A DNA stretch of 64,000 nucleotides from positions 1,635,722 to 1,699,721 of the forward strand of contig OX422188.1 of NCBI GenBank assembly GCA_949130485.1. The letters are read 5' to 3'. This document shows, piece after piece, positions 19,969 to 30,882 of this stretch. Positions within the stretch are counted from its first letter, which is position 1. Each line of letters opens with the position of its first letter. The notes below the pieces were generated by a model, which saw only the letters and a list, made by a program, of their open reading frames with translations, was not told the DNA's origin and ran no database searches. Position numbers and translations under genes: made by a program. Source of the DNA: Agelas oroides. Its lineage: Eukaryota > Porifera > Demospongiae > Agelasida > Agelasidae.

Positions 19969-22614
19969 GGCATAAATGGCCAAAAAGTAAATTCTATATT
20001 TTTGCAAATATCTCAGAAAGTATAAACAATAAACCTTGACAACCATTGACAAAAATGCTCAGCATGGTCTAATCCACCAGAATAAAAACGTTCATATACT
20101 GTTATTCCGTTGCTAGGGACTGACCAATCAGATTGCAGGTAAGCGCGTGCGTTTTCTAATTAATGCCCATTCACGAAGGTGCGATTTTTGGCGATTTTCT
20201 TTCGATTTGCGACTGTTTTGCAAGATACAAGCACTGACATGCCTCCTAAGTCTAAGAGAAAGCTGCAGTTGGAAGCTGCAAGAGCCAGGAAGGTTGCAAA
20301 GCTAGGTGAGAGCTCTGAGAGGAGAGATGAAAGCTCTGTCAGTGAGAGGAGAGAGGAAGGCCACGGTTCTGGGGTTGAAAGGAGAGGTGAAAGCTCTGCG
20401 AGTGGAATGAGAGATGAAACCTCTGTGAGTTTGAGGAGAGAGGAAGGCCCAGAGAGTGAGATCAGCTCTGATGAGAGTGATGATGCCGATTTCAATCCTA
20501 ACGAGTTGGTTACTACAGAAGAGCAGCAAGCACTTGCTTTGCAACATATTGAAGAGTGGGTGAGTGTCCTGCCACGGGATGACGTGATGTCATTGTCACT
20601 AACCCTTCACCATGTCCTTGTTAATGTACATGGAGTGAAGAAAGTTGATGCTGCACCAACAATTGCAGAAGTGACTGGGAAAGGTAAACGCACTATTGGG
20701 AGGTGGAGGAAGCTTTTCTATGACAATGCTGGAGCTTTCCCAGACAGTGAACAAGGCCATTATCAGAGGCAAGGTATCCTCTGGAGTGATGAGGAGCTCT
20801 GTGTGGCAGCTCGTACTTACATAAGACAAAATGCTGTTGTGAAAGGAAGACCTAACATGAATGCAGTTAGTTTTACTCACTGGGTGAACGATCATCTTCT
20901 GCCAAACAGCATCTTGGAACCAGGCTTCCCAAGACACATCGGAGTGGAGACGGGACGGAAATGGCTACATGAGCTTGGATTTGAAGTGCTCAACAAGAAG
21001 AAGGGTGTGTACATAGATGGTCATGAGCGAGAGGATGTTGTCAAACACAGGAAGAAATTCCTGCGTCAACTTGTTGCTGGTGGCTTCCTGACCAAAGATG
21101 GAGCACCTAATGATGAGGCGAAGAATGCGTTTCCGGATGATATCGAGTCTCCTTCAGCAGAGCGAAGACAAAAAAATATATTCATTTTTCATGATGAAAC
21201 GACTTTCAATGCAAATGATGACGAAGGTTTGCAGTGGGGGACACCTGACAGTCAATTGATTAGACCAAAGAGTCGAGGATCTGGCATTATGGTGTCAGAC
21301 TTCATCACCGAAAGGGATGGTTTTTTGTGTCTAACAGAGGAGGAATATCAGGCAGCAAAGAGGAACAATCCTAATATTAGGATGTCCGCAAGAAAGCTAC
21401 TAGAGTATGGAGAATCAAGAGAAGGATATTGGACATCAGAAAAATTTATGAAACAAATGGAATATGCAGTGGAGATAGCTGAAGCCAAATATCCGAAAGA
21501 GCAAGGCTATCGTCTATTTTGAGGTTTTGATCAGAGTAGCTGCCACGGTGCTTACAGTGATGATGCGCTTAATGCAAATAAGATGAATGCCAAGCCAGGA
21601 GGCAAGCAACCGCTCATGCACGACACAGTGTACAACGGAAAGCCACAGTCTATGAAAAAACGTATCCTAGTTGGTGGGCATTATCAATGGATTCCAAAAG
21701 GATTGATAGAGGTGCTCACTGAAAGAGGTTGCTACAACAGGACAATGAAACTGGAGGATATGCAGAAAGAAATTGCGACTCATCCTGACTTTAAGAATGA
21801 GAAGACGGTACTTGAACGCTTCATCAACAGCCGTGGACATGCTTTCCTGTTTATTCCCAAGTATCACTGTGAACTAAATGCAATTGAACGTTGCTGGTCA
21901 CAGGCAAAGCGATACACACGAGCTTATTGCAATTATAGCATCACTGGCTTGAGACGGAACATTCCAGAATCATTCGATACAATTTCAGTTGAAAATATTC
22001 GAAACTATTTTCGTCAAGCTCGACAGTACATGTATGGGTACCTTCTGGGACACCAGGCTGGTATTGAGCTTGAACAGTTCAAGTCGCACAGACGTGTTGC
22101 CGAGGGGCAGTAAATTGCCATGGATTTCACATTCGACTTTATCATGTATAGTGTAATGTTTACTATTTTGGTTCTGTAATTTTATTTACTGTCCAATATA
22201 CTATATCCATGCCAAGTGATTTTTTTTTTAGCAATGTCTGTGCTAGTTGTTACACTTTTAGTTAACCATATGGAAATATGGCAGCAATTGCAGTGCAGAA
22301 ATTAAATACTTGCTTTATTAGAAAACGCTCTGTAGTTTTGTTTGGCCTCACACTATAAACACTTCCTGCAATTTGTAGCGCTTGCGCACGTAGTATGAGC
22401 TTGCAGTTAGCGATTTAAATTTTTGAGGGTGGGGCTCGTTGCAGCAGCCATTTTGTGATTACGTCATAGATAATTAAATTCCACTACGCGCATTTTAAGG
22501 CTTCACTACTCTACAACGTAAACCTGAAGTTTGACTGCATAAATCCTTTCTGGAAGGAAGATATTTGCAATTCTCTACAGGAGATTTAAAGTCTCACTTT
22601 TAGCCATATATGCC
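19969..22614 (+). mobile_element. DDE (Tc1/mariner-like) transposon nested in the gypsy element
   Basis: About 2.65 kb with imperfect inverted ends (GGCATAAATGGC on the left and GGCATATATGGC on the reversed right, with further similarity at TTGCAAATATCT). It carries one transposase gene (20239-22113). The exact target duplication is not clear because one flank was reshaped by the inversion. The flanks on both sides are gypsy integrase sequence. Confidence 0.75.
20239..22113 (+). pseudogene. DDE-superfamily transposase with one premature stop
   Basis: A 625-codon frame starts at ATG 20239 with a basic MPPKSKRK. An acidic/serine-rich repeat region follows, with SSERRDESSVSERREE-like units, then a helix-turn-helix-like region (IAEVTGKGKRTIGRWRK) and a DDE domain. 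Candidate catalytic residues are the D of FHDETTFNAND, the D of GFDQSSCH and the E of LNAIERCW. A TGA at 21520-21522 interrupts the frame two codons before the second catalytic D. Related proteins usually have W near that point, so TGG to TGA is likely. Otherwise the frame is intact, which suggests recent inactivation. The spacing between the second D and the E is unusually long for Tc1/mariner (roughly 125 residues), so it belongs to a divergent lineage. Confidence 0.8.
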
Positions 22615-23780
22615 TGGGTGCACCGTAGTCTGCACCTGATGCGACGACCAATGAGAAGCTCAGATGGCGCTACTCCTGTGACTGAATGAGGAGCTAGCCT
22701 GTAGTTGAAAAGGAATTTGGAAACACGTTCTTGAAGAGTGGTGCCAGAAATTCGAGCTATTCCCCTTTTGAGAGTTTGCACTGCTCTCTCTGCTAAGCCA
22801 TTGCTTGAAGGGTGATATGGTGCTGACGTAACGTGTACAATTCCGTTGTTCTGCATAAACTCCTGAAACTCGTAACTCGTAAACGTTGGACCATTGTCTG
22901 TTACAATTTTGCGAGGAATCCCATGGTTTGCAAAGATGATACGCAGTTTCTCAATCGTTTTCGCTGACGTAATTGAGTGCATGAGATGAACGTCCATCCA
23001 TTTAGAGTGAGCGTCGACGAGTACAAGGAACATTGATCCCATGTATGGACCTGCAAAATCCAGGTGGATGTGACTCCATGGCTCAGATGGCCATTCCCAG
23101 GGATGCAAGGGAGCGGCAGGAGGAGAAGGTCGGGACTCTTGGCATGTCTGACATTGTTTTACTGTGTCCTCAATGGCTGAGTCCATCTTTGGCCACCAAA
23201 TGTAGTTCCGGGCAAGACTCTTCATTCTAGCGCAGCCAGGATGAGTCTCGTGTAACTCTTGTAAAACAAGCTCTCTTCCCTGGGGCGGAATCACCATGCG
23301 TGACCCCCACAGGATGCAACCATCCCAAGCGCTCATCTCAGTCTTCCTGGAGAGGAAGGGCTTGAACTTCTTGTCAGTGATCTGATCCGGCCAACCTGTC
23401 TGAATATACCGCAGCACTCGAGAAAGTACTGGGTCTTTGGCAGTCCAGCTTCTGATGACACCAGCATTGATGGATGTTGAAGAGAGATGTAGAACCAGTT
23501 GGGCCAGCTCATCTGGTACACAATCTGAGTTAGTAGTGATCGGGCGGGGTAGTCTGCTTAGAGCATCTGCATTATTCAAGGTTTTGCCCGACTTGTACCT
23601 GATATTATACTGGTAGGCTGCCAGTGTAAGTGCCCATCTCTGTATTCTCACCGATGCCATGGCTGGTATGCCTTTAGTCTCATTGAAGAGATGTGAGAGT
23701 GGCTGGTGGTCTGACTCGATGGTGAAGTGTTTGCCGTAGAGGTAATTGTGGAACTTTTTCACGCCGAAGACTATGGCCAA
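22575..23780 (-). pseudogene. Gypsy RNase H end and integrase
   Basis: Encodes the end of RNase H (FTIESDHQPLSHLF, LSRLP), the integrase zinc finger (HPGCARM, CQTCQ) and the DDE core (LVLVDAHSKWMDV, IVTDNGPTFTS, HPSSNGLAERAVQTLK). All three acidic residues are present. The frame ends early at the 22625 inversion breakpoint, and the last residues are foreign sequence. Confidence 0.9.
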
Positions 23781-24988
23781 GCCTTCTCTCTCGGAGTTGA
23801 GAGTAGTGACGCTCGGCGGAATTGAGGTTCCTTGAAGCGTAGGCTATGGGCTTCTCTTCGCCGGTGTCAAGGATGTGCGAGAGGACAACTCCGATACCGT
23901 ACTCTGATGTGTCGCAAGCCAGGAGCAGAGGTTTGGCACTGTCGTAATGTACCAGAACGGAGTCTGCTTGAAGAGCTTCTTTGGCGAGTTTGAAAGCCAT
24001 GTCATGTTGTTCAGTCCAGGTCCAGCGCTTGTTCTTGAGCAGGAGATTCTACAGAGGTCTCAGCTTGGTGGAAAGATTTGGCAAGAATTTGGAATAGTAA
24101 TTGATGAGACCGAGGAATGAGCGATGTTGAGTGACGTTCTTGGGTGTAGGGGCTTCCTTGAGAGCAGCAATTTTGCCATTTGTTGGGTGTAGTCCATTTT
24201 CATCGATGACATGCCCCAAGTACTCGATACGAGGCTTCAAGAATGAGCACTTTGTACGGTTGAGGCGTAAACCTGCATTTTCAATGCAGTTCAGTGTCGC
24301 ATCCAAATTCTGTAGGTGCTGATCCGTGGAACACCCGGTAACCAGGACATCCATCTTGGTAGACGGAAACTCCTCTCAATCCCCTAAGCAATGTCTCCAT
24401 GGTCCTTTGAAATATTGCTGGGGCTGATGACACGCCAAACGGGAGACGATTAAATTGAAACAGCCCTTTGTGGGTGTTGATAGTGACATATGGTTTGGAC
24501 TCGTCAGACAGTGGTAACTGTAGGTAGGCATTGGACATGTCCAACTTGGTGAAAAGCTTGCCTCCAGAAAGATCAGCAAAAAGGTCATCGACTCGTGGGA
24601 GTGGGTAGGTCTCAGTGACAGAGGCTTGATTGATGGTGGTCTTGAAATCCCCGCAGATCCTAATGGTACCATCACTCTTTGGAACAGGGACGATGGGGGC
24701 TGCCCACTGGGAATGCTGCACAGGGGATATAATGCCTAGCTGCTCCAGCCTACTCAGTTCTTTTTCAACCTTCTCTCTCAGAAGGTAAGGGACAGTTCTG
24801 GGCTTCAGGAACTTGGGTTTAGCAGCTTCATTCACCTGTAAGGTGGTGACCTTGGCATCTTTTAGGCACCCTAGGCTCCCATCAAAGACCGCTTCGTGCT
24901 TATCTATCACTTCTTTGATCTTGTCATGCTCCAGTAGATTCACCTGACCTATGTTAACATTCAGTCTCCCCAGCCAGTCTCTGCCCAT
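23680..24988 (-). pseudogene. Gypsy reverse transcriptase and RNase H, frameshifted
   Basis: The fragments at 24281-24988, 24049-24354 and 23680-24000 cover the RT palm, the fingers and RNase H start (LLACDTSEYGIGVVLSH). A frameshift falls inside the YxDD catalytic motif near 24350, and others occur near 24045 and 23800. The RT cannot be translated as it stands. The upstream end coincides with the TTAA MITE boundary. Confidence 0.88.
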
Positions 24989-25489
24989 TAACCGTTTAAC
25001 AGCGATTGACGCCTATACGCGTCATCGAAATTCGGCCGCATGTTATCAGTTGGCGCAATCCGTTTTGAAGATAGGTTCTGCGCTAGCAGAAAGGGTGGGA
25101 CAGGGGGAGGTGGGTGGGTGCACCGCTCTGGCTGACAGTGCATGGCAGCTATTGCAGCTGGCTATAGAAAAGGCCTGGTCAGCGCTGGGTGTCCTGCTCC
25201 TCCACTTTCTTGTACAAACGAGCACAGAAAACGGTCCTTTCACCCTGTAGGGACTCCATTTCTGTTTTCTTCAGGCAGCTTTCAGTCTGGAGGAGCATTC
25301 CCTGGTCGGAGGGCCCAGACTATTGAACGCTCGGTAATGAGTGGGTGTGGTCAGGGTCGTGAACCTGCAAAAAACTTCTGAAGCAAGCTGTGGATCAAGT
25401 TCTGGCAGAAGTGGAAATGCAGGTGAAAGAAGGTGGGACTAGTCTACACAAGACCTTTAGGGGAATTAATTTAGCATTTAAAGGGTTAA
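24988..25489. mobile_element. TTAA-flanked MITE, copy 2, inside gypsy pol
   Basis: TTAA lies at both ends (24988-24991 and 25486-25489), followed inward by CCGTTTAA on the left and CCCTTTAA on the reversed right. It is the inverted counterpart of 308-822. It separates the gypsy protease from RT. The net insertion without one TTAA is 498 bp, a multiple of three, so precise excision would leave the reading frame unchanged. Confidence 0.9.
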
Positions 25490-26044
25490 GTCAGGTCCCT
25501 CCACAACAACTACCTGGGCTGATAATGTGGCCACAATCTCACCATAGTGCACTGTCATATTGGTTGTCCCGACAACCGGTATAGGTTCACCTGTGTATGT
25601 CAGTAGCCGGGTAGTAGAAGGATGGAGGGTGAGTGTGGCATCATGTTGCTTCAGCCGGTTGAACGTCGCTTGGCTGATGATCGAGAGAGACGCTCCCGTG
25701 TCTAACACGATGTCCACAGGGACGTCATTCAGGAGGACCTGCATTCGGGTCGGCTCATTCGATTGATCTTCCAGTGTGAACATTTCGTACGTGCGGTCTG
25801 TTTGGTCTTGTGTCAACTCCTCGGTTACGAACATGTTCTTACGGGTGTTTTGTGATGGCATAGATGTCTCCTGAGCTCTCTTCTTAGCTCTGCAGACACG
25901 GGCTAAATGGCCTTTTTTTTCTACAGAAGCCACATTCAGTGTCCTTGTGACGACACACATTTGCAAGGTGGTTGCCTCCACACCTATAGCACGTAATTTC
26001 GCCCCTGCTCTTGCTAGGAGACATCTTCGTAGAAGACTTCCCAC
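25490..26044 (-). pseudogene. Gypsy zinc knuckle end and protease
   Basis: Contains the second half of a CCHC knuckle (GHLARVC) and the retropepsin motif IVLDTGASLSII. A poly-T run near 25915 shifts the frame relative to the upstream gag piece. The downstream end is cut by the TTAA MITE. Confidence 0.85.
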
Positions 26045-26619
26045 GTTCTTTACTGTGACTGTAGAGAACAGGGTTGCTGTGTGATCGTTCAGCTTTCAAA
26101 TTCTTGGTGTCTCGTTCGGCAACTTCGATAGCAACAGCGACGCTGTACGCCTTGTCAAAGTCGAGTTCTTTCTCGGCTAGTAACTTCTTCTGAATCCCAT
26201 CGTGATTGACGCCGCAGACGAGTCTATCTCTAAGCATCTCTGACAGGGATGTACCATAGTTGCAGTGTTCGGCTACTTTCACGAAGGGCGGCAACGTAAG
26301 CAGCTACGGTTTCTCCAGGCGCACGATTGCGAGTGTTGAACTTGTAACGCTGAACGATCGGCGAGGGCAATGGCTCATGGTACTCCTTGACCAGAGCACA
26401 CAGCTCAACGAAGGTCATGGTAGGGAACTTGCTCGGGTCAGCCAAGCTCTTGATCAGCTTGAACGTCGCAGGTCCGCACACGGAAAGTAGTATTGCACGT
26501 TTCTGTTCAGCTTCCGTGACTTTGTTCGCAACGAAGTAGTGACCGAGCCTCTCAGTGTAAATACTCCAGCTCTCTTTGCCTCCGGGCTGGAACTCAGACA
26601 TTGTTCCGTGCATCGCCAT
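25884..26619 (-). pseudogene. Gypsy gag, frameshifted
   Basis: Two overlapping frames (26230-26619 and 25884-26294) together form a gag-like protein with capsid-type helices and the first CCHC knuckle CYRCGGNHLANVC. An indel near 26285 breaks the frame. It begins shortly after the 5' LTR and primer binding site. Confidence 0.85.
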
Positions 26620-26651
26620 AGCCCCCGAAAAGTTTTATCCTCGTCGCCAAA

Positions 26652-26833
26652 TGTGGTGTTGTGACAAGGGGGCACGCGTCTTGAACAACACAGTTTCAAA
26701 AGGACCCAAGTACAGACTGAGCATAGAATATATATGCGTGCAATATATAGAGATGATTACATAATCTGACATAAGAAGGAGGAAACGGAAATAATAATCA
26801 GAAGTAATGAGTCTAGAGTTCACAGTCACCACA
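26652..26833 (-). repeat. Gypsy 5' LTR
   Basis: 182 bp, nearly identical to 19286-19468. It is followed on the right by TAGGT (26834-26838), the target duplication. On the left lies the primer-binding-site-like sequence. Confidence 0.95.
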
Positions 26834-26962
26834 TAGGTGTTCACATATATAGTACTATAGTACTAATGATTAACTGTGTAGGTACGCACAGCTGTTCCCT
26901 CATTCCACCTAGTTAATAAGGTTTGTGCTGTTATATGGCAAACTTACTAACAAATTTGAGTA

Positions 26963-26967
<5 letters not shown>

Positions 26968-27007
<40 letters not shown>

Positions 27008-27257
27008 GTTTACCTGGGATGACCCAGTTAACAAGGAAATCCCCAATAGCACACTTGGGCTAATTTTAAGGGGTTCCCCGGGACTGACGGCTTAATGTCC
27101 CCTCCGAAGGACGCGAAGGAAAACCTTCTACTCAATTTTTGAGGTAGGGCTGAGTGCACCCAGAAGAGAAATAAATCTCTGCTGCTAGTGGGACTGGAAC
27201 CCTGGACCTTTCGATCCGCAGTCCAGTGCTTTAACCAATAGGCCACCAGCAACCCAA
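26968..27257 (-). mobile_element. tRNA-derived SINE
   Basis: Read on the minus strand the element starts near 27257 with a tRNA-like head. It has an A-box-like TGGCCTATTGGTTAAAGCA and a B-box-like GGTTCCAGTCC, separated by an anticodon-arm-like stretch. About 160 bp of unrelated body follow, and it ends in a run of about 38 A residues (T on the plus strand at 26968-27006). This is the layout of a Pol III-transcribed SINE. The head is too diverged to be a working tRNA. Confidence 0.8.
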
Positions 27258-27762
27258 TTTTGTAATAGTTATAGAGTAAGTTAGCAATCATCGGACGACA
27301 GGTATATTCGGACACTCAAACGCAGAGGGAAAACTGCGTAAACATTCGGCGATACCACAAGACTGTAGCTGAGGTACGTGGTACCTGGTGTACCAAAAAT
27401 GACGCCCGCGCATTGTTTCCTGTTGGCGCTAGAAGCGATTAAATGGCCGTCCGAAAAACATCAATATTCGGAAAAGTGTATGTATTTTCAGACACTGTTG
27501 TTTGTGCCTTCTCTGAACCTGCTTTTGGAGAGATTTTAGCATCGATACGATGCCCCAAGACCTCCCCAATTCGCAATATATTTTGGTAGCGGTAGCTGCT
27601 TTGAACACTCAGGGGCGCAGCTGAACATGGACCAGTCCGATTCGATCGATATCGGACGGTGAAATTTGTCATTTCTTGCTGTGTTGTCTCCAAACAAGTT
27701 GAAGTCTCCACCATATTAGCATCAGTAGAATCTACAGGCTCTTGGCTACATGCTGGTACTTG

Positions 27763-27920
27763 TCCGGAGTTTGTGCGTTGAGTAGTTCTCGAGATATAAA
27801 ATATTTCATGTTTCTTTCCACAAACTACGCTGGTTGATTTATGTGCAGCATAAATAGGTGAGTTCAAACGATATCGTGCAATATCTCGAGAACTACTCAA
27901 CGCACAAACACCGGACAAAT
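27763..27920. repeat. Inverted repeat (foldback)
   Basis: Arms of about 36 bp at 27766-27803 and 27883-27920 are reverse complements (CCGGAGTTTGTGCGTTGAGT against its mirror, including TCTCGAGATAT). The loop is about 80 bp. A 173-codon minus-strand ORF (27439-27960) spans it, but I do not recognise the product and treat it as incidental. Confidence 0.6.
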
Positions 27921-28229
27921 ATTCTATGATGAATGCTGTGTTATTATGTTCTGCATGCATGTATTTTTGTTTACTGTTTATGTAATGTTGTAAATATCAA
28001 TTAAAAAGTCCATGAAGAGGGGTTTATGAGAGGGGTTTATCACTTTTAACCCACCCCTGTTACCTAGGATACAAGGGTGCAGTAGGATATATGTGCATGT
28101 TAACTTTGTTCGTGTTTTTCAATGTCAACACAAACATAGATGGGCAGAATACAGAAAGGTCATCTTTGTTCTCTGCTCGTAACAATTCAAACCTAGCACT
28201 CCAAGCTCGAGCCAAAGGTACTTTCACCC

Positions 28230-28385
28230 ATTCTTTGCAGATTCATGACCCTAACCGCACCGCACCCACTCATTGTGCAAAGAATAGTAATGGTTTACCT
28301 ATAGTGCTGACCAAGGGCTTTCTACAGCCAAATGCACTTTTCACCCTGTACATAAACGTGCTCACTTCCCCCTGTCCCTAACATG
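28230..28385. mobile_element. Degenerate fragment of the TTAA MITE family
   Basis: Scattered blocks match the interior of 308-822 in the same orientation: the CATGACC...CACCCACTCATT block, GACCAAGGCTTTCTACAG and TTCCCCCTGTCCC. It is shorter, and large internal parts are missing. The ends are not clear. Confidence 0.55.
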
Positions 28386-29349
28386 GTTCTCAAGCACATT
28401 GCACCAAGTGTCATCATAACTGACAACCACAAAAGTTATTAGTTTTATGTCAAGGTACTTAGATGCTCTACCTAACATCTAAGGTGTACGGGCCCATTTT
28501 TAGACAGAAGTGATTTGTTGATTGTTCATGCATTTAAAGGTTAGCATTGGTTTACATGCACTTTACTTTTGAAAACATTGATGGTGTTTTCAGTATCACA
28601 ATTCAAGATCACAATAATTACTCACTTTGTTGAATAGTACTCTGTTATTGTTGCTACATCGTTTTCTATAAACTGAGGAAGGGCTGAACTGTTTGCAAAG
28701 ATAAGATTAGCAAAAGATAAGATTAGCAAATTCACTATGTTTTTTTGTATTATGGCATTACTATATATGGTACTGTGAGTAATTGTTTGTTCATACATTC
28801 TCACCAGACTGCCATAGAGAAGTACAAGCTTGGATCATCTACCAATAAAAACTGGATGGCTTGTGAATTAAGAAGCATAGACGCTGCAAAGCAAAGTGTC
28901 TCTTGATGACAAGTTTTCGTAACCTTACCAACGATATAATTACCTAGTCTGCATGTGCAAAGCTTAACGTGTTTTGCCTATCTTTCTGTCTAATAAACTG
29001 TTTCGAAATCGATAAATTTACAGCATCAATGACAAATGAGAAGAGTAACATTAAAATCTCCACCAAAATCAATATGTGCAGACCTGATAGAGACCAAGCA
29101 ATTCTATTGTGTCCATTTCTAGCTTTTTCCTATTTAACATTTGTAAAGTTGAACTGATCTATTCTGGGCTATATAATAGAGTTGACTGCACATGTAGTTT
29201 TGAGCATACCCTGTAGTTCTGTAGGGTGCATACTCTGCGCTGGTACAGTTTTTGTGCTATGTGGCAACATGATTGCTCCCCTGTCGTATATAAGCTGCTT
29301 TTTGTTGCGTTGGGCTTAGCTACCTCTATGCTATATATACTCGGTCCCC
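28386..29349. other. Intergenic region, nothing recognised
   Basis: AT-rich sequence before copy B with no gene, repeat ends or RNA gene that I can support. Confidence 0.4.
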
Positions 29350-30417
29350 AATCTGTTGTATGTTGAGGTTGGAATTTACTACAGGCTTATGGTAAACAAC
29401 CTAGATGCAGCTTAGACACATAATTTCTGCACACATGTTCATGCCAGAGTGTACTGTAGTATAACTTGGGAAGCTCACTAGCAAATGTATGTCCAAACTC
29501 AAGATATAGAGGAGACGAGAGGAGACACGGATGCGTACGTACTGAGTGAGTTGTCTGCTATGAATCGCTGTTGCTCATATAACCTGTATGGTACACAGAT
29601 TATCAGCACCATATATAGTTATGTCTTCTCTGGCAATGAATAATAACACTGCTATACAAAACAGCTTTAATACTGACTAGCCATGTTTATGAGCTAGCCC
29701 ATACCAGTGTGTTACTAGTACTGCAAGTGATCGCCACCCCACTCTTTTTGTATAGTAACCGGTAGGTAAAATTGTACAAACAACCTTGTACTAGTATAAT
29801 AGATTCAGTTTCACATTCCATATCAATTGATATTTTATTTTTGTAACTATAAACTTCCTTGTATGAGTATTAGCAACAAGGACCACTGGAGCGGGAGACT
29901 CACTGCTTGGTAGCCTAGGGACTTTTAGCATACAATAATCAACGTTTGTTCTCAGGACTCTGAGTGACCATAAATCCATTACATAAGGTATGCCTCCAGT
30001 TGATGAAATAAGTGTTTGCTTACACTGGAACAGCCATCTACACCATAGTACAGAATATCGACATGCAATATTAATGAAGTACAAGGTATCCTGTAACTTG
30101 ATCCCTGTGTGAAAGGCAGCAATTACAAAGATATATAGGAGACATTGATGGTTTGGGCATGTGGTTAGAGGTTTGTAAGAGTTAACAACGGTGGGAAAAT
30201 AATAGCAATGATGTTGGGTAAGAGGTTAAAGGATGGTAGCGAAGATGTTGTAATGGCAGAGGTACTGAGGTCACGGGAGGCAGAAGAGGAAAGTGGTAGT
30301 ATTTTCGAGGTCCAAATTCCTTATACAGTCCCAGTCCTGGAATCCCCTTGAATCCCCTATAAGCCCCCAAATGAGTCACCTGATGCACATGCTGACTATG
30401 TTTACATTGACTGCTTA

Positions 30418-30593
30418 CACACACACACAGACACACACACACAGACACACACACACACACACAGACACACACACACACACACAGACACACACACACACAC
30501 ACACACAGACACACACACACACACAGACACACACACACACACACAGACACACACACACACACACAGACACACACACACACAGACACACACACA

Positions 30594-30631
<38 letters not shown>

Positions 30632-30668
30632 GACACACACACACACAGACACACACACAGACACACAA
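30418..30668. repeat. (CA)n / (CACAGA)n microsatellite
   Basis: About 250 bp of CA repeats with regular GA interruptions. It is orthologous in position to the CA tract of copy A. Long ORFs in both directions are artefacts of the repeat. Confidence 0.97.
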
Positions 30669-30719
30669 CCAGTACACACGTACGGGTTTTAATATTTGCA
30701 CAGACGACAGCTTACTTAC

Positions 30720-30769
30720 CAGAGTAGCATAGGATTCGCAGTGCTGGTGTTCACAAACACGGATATATA
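30720..30769 (-). other. Candidate small exon, copy B counterpart
   Basis: 50 nt between an AG acceptor and a CTCTG|GTAAGTAAG donor on the minus strand. It is 9 nt shorter than the copy A version at 3206-3264, an in-frame difference. It lies in the direction in which gene 2 would continue. No transcript support can be seen. Confidence 0.3.
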
Positions 30770-30882
30770 CTAAGAACGTTACTGGAACTGACGGCTGTTG
30801 CAGCGACCGTGATGGATGCGTCACTGGAATCCGCTACCATATAAGGTATATACTCGATCCGTGCCACTCCCCCAATAATACG

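Larger units (their letters stand above)
19286..26833 (-). mobile_element. Ty3/gypsy LTR retrotransposon, full length, nested and disrupted
   Basis: Two LTRs (19286-19468 and 26652-26833) differ by about one base and are flanked by TAGGT target duplications (19281-19285 and 26834-26838). The element runs on the minus strand. A primer-binding-site-like TGGCGACGAGGAT follows the 5' LTR, and a purine tract (GAGAGGGGGGATG) precedes the 3' LTR. Inside are gag, protease, RT, RNase H and integrase in the gypsy order, all with frameshifts. Three later changes sit inside: a DDE transposon (about 19969-22614), an inversion with a 48-bp inverted duplication at its ends, and a TTAA MITE (24988-25489). 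Confidence 0.95.

Noticed and set aside
27185..27257. Functional tRNA gene
   Set aside because: A- and B-box-like motifs are present, but the arms do not pair well and a poly-A tail follows. It is better explained as a SINE head.
27439..27960. 173-codon minus-strand ORF as a gene
   Set aside because: It spans an inverted repeat, has no recognisable domain and no splice context.
28622..29157. Short ORFs in the gap before copy B
   Set aside because: All are below 65 codons in AT-rich sequence, without splice partners or motifs.
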